A DNA stretch of 47,062 bases from Acidimicrobiia bacterium (lineage in GTDB: Bacteria > Actinomycetota > Acidimicrobiia > Acidimicrobiales > Bin134). The position numbers and the translations under genes are program-made. Every line of letters starts with the position of its first letter. The first letter of the stretch is position 1. The stretch covers positions 1-47,062 of the forward strand of contig JAJEDQ010000076.1 of NCBI GenBank assembly GCA_022821445.1, read 5' to 3'. Under the pieces are notes generated by a model. It was not told where the DNA came from. It worked only from the letters and a program-made list of their open reading frames with translations, and ran no database searches. Below, in pieces: positions 44,094-47,062 of this stretch.

Positions 44094-45160
44094 TGGCAGC
44101 AATCGCCCCTAACACACTGAAGACCTACGCCAGCGGATGGAGGAGCTGGCAGGAGTGGGCCGACCAGCACAACGCCCACTGCATTCCGGCCAAACCCGAG
44201 ATCTTGCAGACCTGGCTGGTGGCCCTGGATGCCGAGGGGAAGAAGCCGACTACGCTGCGGGCTTACCTCGCCGCCGTTGGCCACCACCACCGAAACTGCC
44301 TCATCGAAGATCCAACGCGAGATCCCGAAGTGCAGCAGACGATGAGAGGGATCAACCGTCGGGCTGCCGCCCGCGGCTACACGCCCAAACAGGCAAAACC
44401 GCTCAGGTGGCACCACATCCAAAAAATCATCCAGCACGCCGAAAAACAGCTCGCTCGGTTAGATCTTCGGGCTGAGGACAAGCAGAAGCTTCTGACCAAC
44501 ATAGCCATGTTGTCCCTTTGCCACGATGCCGCTCTGCGCTGTAGCGAGCTCTTGGCGCTGACTTGGAGCGACATCTCCTGCTCAGACGACGCGATAACCG
44601 GAAGGGTCTTGATCCGGCGCTCCAAAACCGACCAGACGGCAGAAGGGGCAGTGTGCCCCATCTCCGCCTACACGCTTCAAGCCCTCGAGCGGATACGGCC
44701 CCTGCAAGTCCAGTTCGATCAGCGCATTTTCCCCATCAGCGCCAGCACCGTTCAGCGACGATTCAAAGCCACTGCTCAGGCAGCCGGCATTGACGCTACC
44801 GGCATCACCACCCACTCGCCGAGAATCGGCATGGCCCAAGATCTCGCCGCCGCCGGCGCCGACATGCCCGCGCTAATGACCGCCGGCCGCTGGACTCAAA
44901 CCGCCACCGTCGCCCTCTATATCCGCAACCTCGCGGCCGACCACACCCCCGCCGCCCAATACCTCCAAACCCAAGACTTCACACCAGAAGAACCCAGCCC
45001 CCCAGCACTGCCGGCCAAGAGCCCCTCCCGGCTTAGAGAGGCCCGAACGGGTTTCGTCAGCGCAGTTGTCGAGACAATCCCGGTCTTCGGTCACGCATTG
45101 GCAGCAAAACTGCACCCGACAGCACAGAACACAGCCCGCAAAGCCCCCTCCCTCGCCAGC
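44093..45160 (+). CDS. Tyrosine recombinase/phage-type integrase (ORF reads on to 45439 through unrelated antisense sequence)
   Basis: NTLKTYASGWRSWQEWADQHN; ALRCSELLALTWSDI (R), HSPRIGMAQDLAAAGADMPALMTAGRWTQTATVALYIR (HxxR, W, Y). Confidence 0.85.
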
Positions 45161-45478
45161 TACCCGATCAGGTCATTGGTCAAGATACTTGAGGCCCAGT
45201 TGGCCACCTTCTCACCGGAAATGGGGGCGCGGGTGGGCCAGGGGCGGTTCAGGTCCACCGGCTGGCCGCGGTTGATCACGCTGCGGAGGTTGGCCCGGTC
45301 GGCCAGCACGGTGACATCGGCAGCCGAATCACCGTCCACCACCAGCACATCGGCAGCCATTCCGGGGGCCAGCGCGCCTACCTCGCCCTCCATGCGCAGG
45401 GCGATGGCCCCGTTGACGGTGGCGCAGGCGATGGCCTGAAGCGGGGTCAGTCCCACCGACTCCACCAGCACCTCCATC
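45160..45478 (-). pseudogene. Amidohydrolase C-terminal fragment
   Basis: MEVLVESVGLTPLQAIACATVNGAIALRMEGEVGALAPGMAADVLVVDGDSAADVTVLADRANLRSVINRGQPVDL. Confidence 0.8.
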
Positions 45479-45480
45479 TC

Positions 45481-45527
45481 CCACCCGCCCCTACTTCGGC
45501 CGCTACCCGGTGGTGTTCGCGGCTTAA
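45481..45527 (+). pseudogene. P450 3'-end remnant (TRPYFGRYPVVFAA*), direct repeat of 41075-41121
   Basis: CCACCCGCCCCTAcTTCGGCCGCTACCC, 27/28 identical to 41075-41102; then synonymous-like divergence to a stop. Confidence 0.75.
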
Positions 45528-45593
45528 ACATCAGCTCACTTCGCGAAAACAGCTCAATCCTTGGAAGCCGCCCTGATTCCCTATAATGAGTTT

Positions 45594-45773
45594 GTGGCTC
45601 GCAAGATCTGGACGGCGGCGGAGTTTGAGAAGCTCACTCCTGCCGAGCAGGATGCTGAGTTCCAAGCCAGCATCGTCACCGACCTCAGCGAGGTTCCTCC
45701 CGAGCTCCTCGACCGCATTCGCAGCCGCCTCCTAAGCCGGACTTCCCCACCCAACCCTTCCAGCTCCGCTTGA
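45594..45773 (+). CDS. Small antitoxin-like hypothetical protein
   Basis: VARKIWTAAEFEKLTPAEQDAEFQASIVTDLSEVPPELLDRIRSRLLSR; short, charged, followed by toxin-like fragment. Confidence 0.5.
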   Translation: MARKIWTAAEFEKLTPAEQDAEFQASIVTDLSEVPPELLDRIRSRLLSRTSPPNPSSSA

Positions 45774-45931
45774 GCGGCAGCCGAAGAGCGGTCCGGGTCA
45801 CCTCGGACTTCTTCCGTGATCTAGACCGGGACACTCCCGCGGTGGATCCCTCGACCATCTTCGGGATTTTCGACGGCGGTGGATCGAGGATCGCTGATGG
45901 AAAGCAGGCCATGATCAGCTCCCTCTTATAG
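45743..45931 (+). pseudogene. Possible truncated RelE/ParE-like toxin fragment
   Basis: Frame reading FPTQPFQLRLSGSRRAVRVTSDFFRDLDRDTPAVDPSTIFGIF...; no clear start codon, short. Confidence 0.3.
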
Positions 45932-46243
45932 GCCCAGTACGGCTCGAATCCCATCGTCGATGGCGTTGACAAGGGCGTCGGGCAGCTGTCCAACGCTCTC
46001 AGCCAGCCACGACCGATCGACCAACTCCAGCCCGAGCGGCACGGCGACAGAGTCCGTTGGCAGACCCGTGGCCGATGCGGTGAGCAGCACATTGCCGGCG
46101 AGGCCCGCTCTTTCGAGTTTCGAGGTCAACGGCACAACGTGTGTCTGCCAGATATCCACGCTGAGAACATCGTCAGATGACACAACGACACACTGTCGTC
46201 GCTTGTCGAGATCGGCCCAATACACCGCGCCGCGCGCTACCAC
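45926..46243 (-). CDS. mazF: MazF/PemK-family toxin
   Basis: MVARGAVYWADLDKRRQCVVVSSDDVLSVDIWQTHVVPLTSKLERAGLAGNVLLTASATGLPTDSVAVPLGLELVDRSWL. Confidence 0.88.
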   Translation of the reverse strand: MVARGAVYWADLDKRRQCVVVSSDDVLSVDIWQTHVVPLTSKLERAGLAGNVLLTASATGLPTDSVAVPLGLELVDRSWLAESVGQLPDALVNAIDDGIRAVLGL

Positions 46244-46467
46244 GGCGCCGAGCGCTCCATCCGCTCACCCACAGCCAGCGCGTCCTGCTCGCTCAAGCGC
46301 TCGCCAGCCGCCAACGCGGCATCTGCCACGAGCTGCTGTGCGAATGTCAGAGTCGAGCTAGCCGAGTGGCGCCGGAGCTGGTCGGTCACCCACCTCGAAA
46401 ACGGCACATCAAGGCTGTCGATAATGTACACAACGTCATCTGGCACACTGATCGTTTTATTGGGCAT
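46237..46467 (-). CDS. Cognate antitoxin of MazF (RHH/MazE-like)
   Basis: MPNKTISVPDDVVYIIDSLDVPFSRWVTDQLRRHSA; overlaps mazF start by 7 nt. Confidence 0.8.
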   Translation of the reverse strand: MPNKTISVPDDVVYIIDSLDVPFSRWVTDQLRRHSASSTLTFAQQLVADAALAAGERLSEQDALAVGERMERSAPW

Positions 46468-46486
46468 GTACGTATTATACGTACAT
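46466..46486. promoter_or_regulatory. Perfect 9-bp inverted repeat ATGTACGTA-TTA-TACGTACAT overlapping the antitoxin start
   Basis: Arms are exact reverse complements; covers the antitoxin start codon (cat 46465-46467). Confidence 0.75.
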
Positions 46487-46591
46487 AATCATTGCCCTCA
46501 ACCCCCAGCCCATCGATTGCGCGCGGGACTCAGTGGAGGCCATCCACTTCCCCGTCGGGAGTCTCGTACACGCCATTGTGGTCGGCGCGAG

Positions 46592-46696
46592 CTACCAGAT
46601 GGCGACCGGGTGGGTGTGCTGGTGTTTGCGCATGCGGCTGTCTTTGGTCAAGCGGTCTGGCTCTGCGGACCACCACTGCACAACGTGGGTGTCCAT
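46592..46696 (-). pseudogene. PIN-domain (VapC-like) toxin N-terminal fragment
   Basis: MDTHVVQWWSAEPDRLTKDSRMRKHQHTHPVAIW*; PIN start motif (L)DTHV..WW, then lost frame. Confidence 0.5.
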
Positions 46697-46735
46697 AAGC
46701 GGGTCTTCGCGTTGAAGCTGGGACCGGGGTGATTT

Positions 46736-47062
46736 GAGGGTCTGCCACTGGGGGTGGGGGCCTCGCCGATTCTTGTGACTGTCACAGAGTCCAAGAGACG
46801 GGAGGCCCCCGGTGGTTGAAGCTAGTGCGGCGTCGTGGTTCGGCGCGCTCGGTTTGGAGGTGACCGGCGTCGAGGAAGCGCTGGGCGAGGTGGCAGTGGG
46901 GGTGCAGACCCCCGGGGGGCAGGAGGTGTTCTGTGGGTCGTGCGGCCGCAGGGCCCGCTCGAAGGGCCGCCGCGAGGTGGTCTTGCGCGACGCGCCGGGC
47001 GCGGACGGGCGCCCGGTGAGGGTGCGGTGGAACAAGCGCGTCTGGGAGTGCCGCGACCCGCG
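46736..47062 (+). mobile_element. ISL3-like insertion sequence, left part only
   Basis: Transposase start preceded by GGGTCTGCCACTGGGGGTGGGGGCC, a possible terminal inverted repeat; right end outside window. Confidence 0.6.
46812..47062 (+). CDS. ISL3-family transposase, N-terminal Zn-finger part (truncated by window edge)
   Basis: VVEASAASWFGALGLEVTGVEEALGEVAVGVQTPGGQEVFCGSCGRRARSKGRREVVLRDAPGADGRPVRVRWNKRVWECRDP. Confidence 0.78.
   Translation, partial: MVEASAASWFGALGLEVTGVEEALGEVAVGVQTPGGQEVFCGSCGRRARSKGRREVVLRDAPGADGRPVRVRWNKRVWECRDP

Noticed and set aside
45160-45439. Extended C-terminal domain of the recombinase
   Set aside because: This part of the ORF is antisense to a clear amidohydrolase fragment, so it is read-through rather than a real domain

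Overview
High-GC bacterial chromosomal window; gene content suggests an actinobacterium, possibly Acidimicrobiia, but that is inference. Recognisable content: SPFH/NfeD pair; tRNA-Glu, tRNA-Asp and tRNA-Phe; a cluster of small-molecule oxidation enzymes (IPNS-like and PhyH dioxygenases, VOC proteins, ChbG-like deacetylase, class II aldolase, ketopantoate reductase-like, FMN 2-hydroxyacid oxidase-like); two complete branched-chain amino-acid type (Liv) ABC transporter loci; a catabolic operon (thiolase-like / acyl-CoA ligase / DUF35 / P450 / SDR / ferredoxin); an AT-richer Fic gene; a DNA methyltransferase with a C-terminal extension; and an accessory right end (41-47 kb) with a secreted Cys-rich/FnIII protein, a small membrane protein, a tyrosine recombinase, TA modules and an ISL3-like transposase start. 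The most unusual signal is that three consecutive gene junctions in the catabolic operon (P450>DUF35>ligase>thiolase) each carry an imperfect ~38-41 bp tandem duplication of the stop/start region. Each duplication creates a micro-ORF (6, 14 and 13 codons), and at the last two junctions the micro-ORF is coupled to both neighbours by 4-nt ATGA/GTGA overlaps. A 45-bp tandem duplication in a Liv substrate-binding protein has one copy with three G>T changes, two of which make in-frame stops. The window also has many internal-deletion scars (P450, SDR, flavoprotein, AAA ATPase, mazF, vapC) and a candidate mobile module bounded by a repeat of a P450 3' end. No CRISPR array was seen. All family calls are from reading translated sequence, without database searches.
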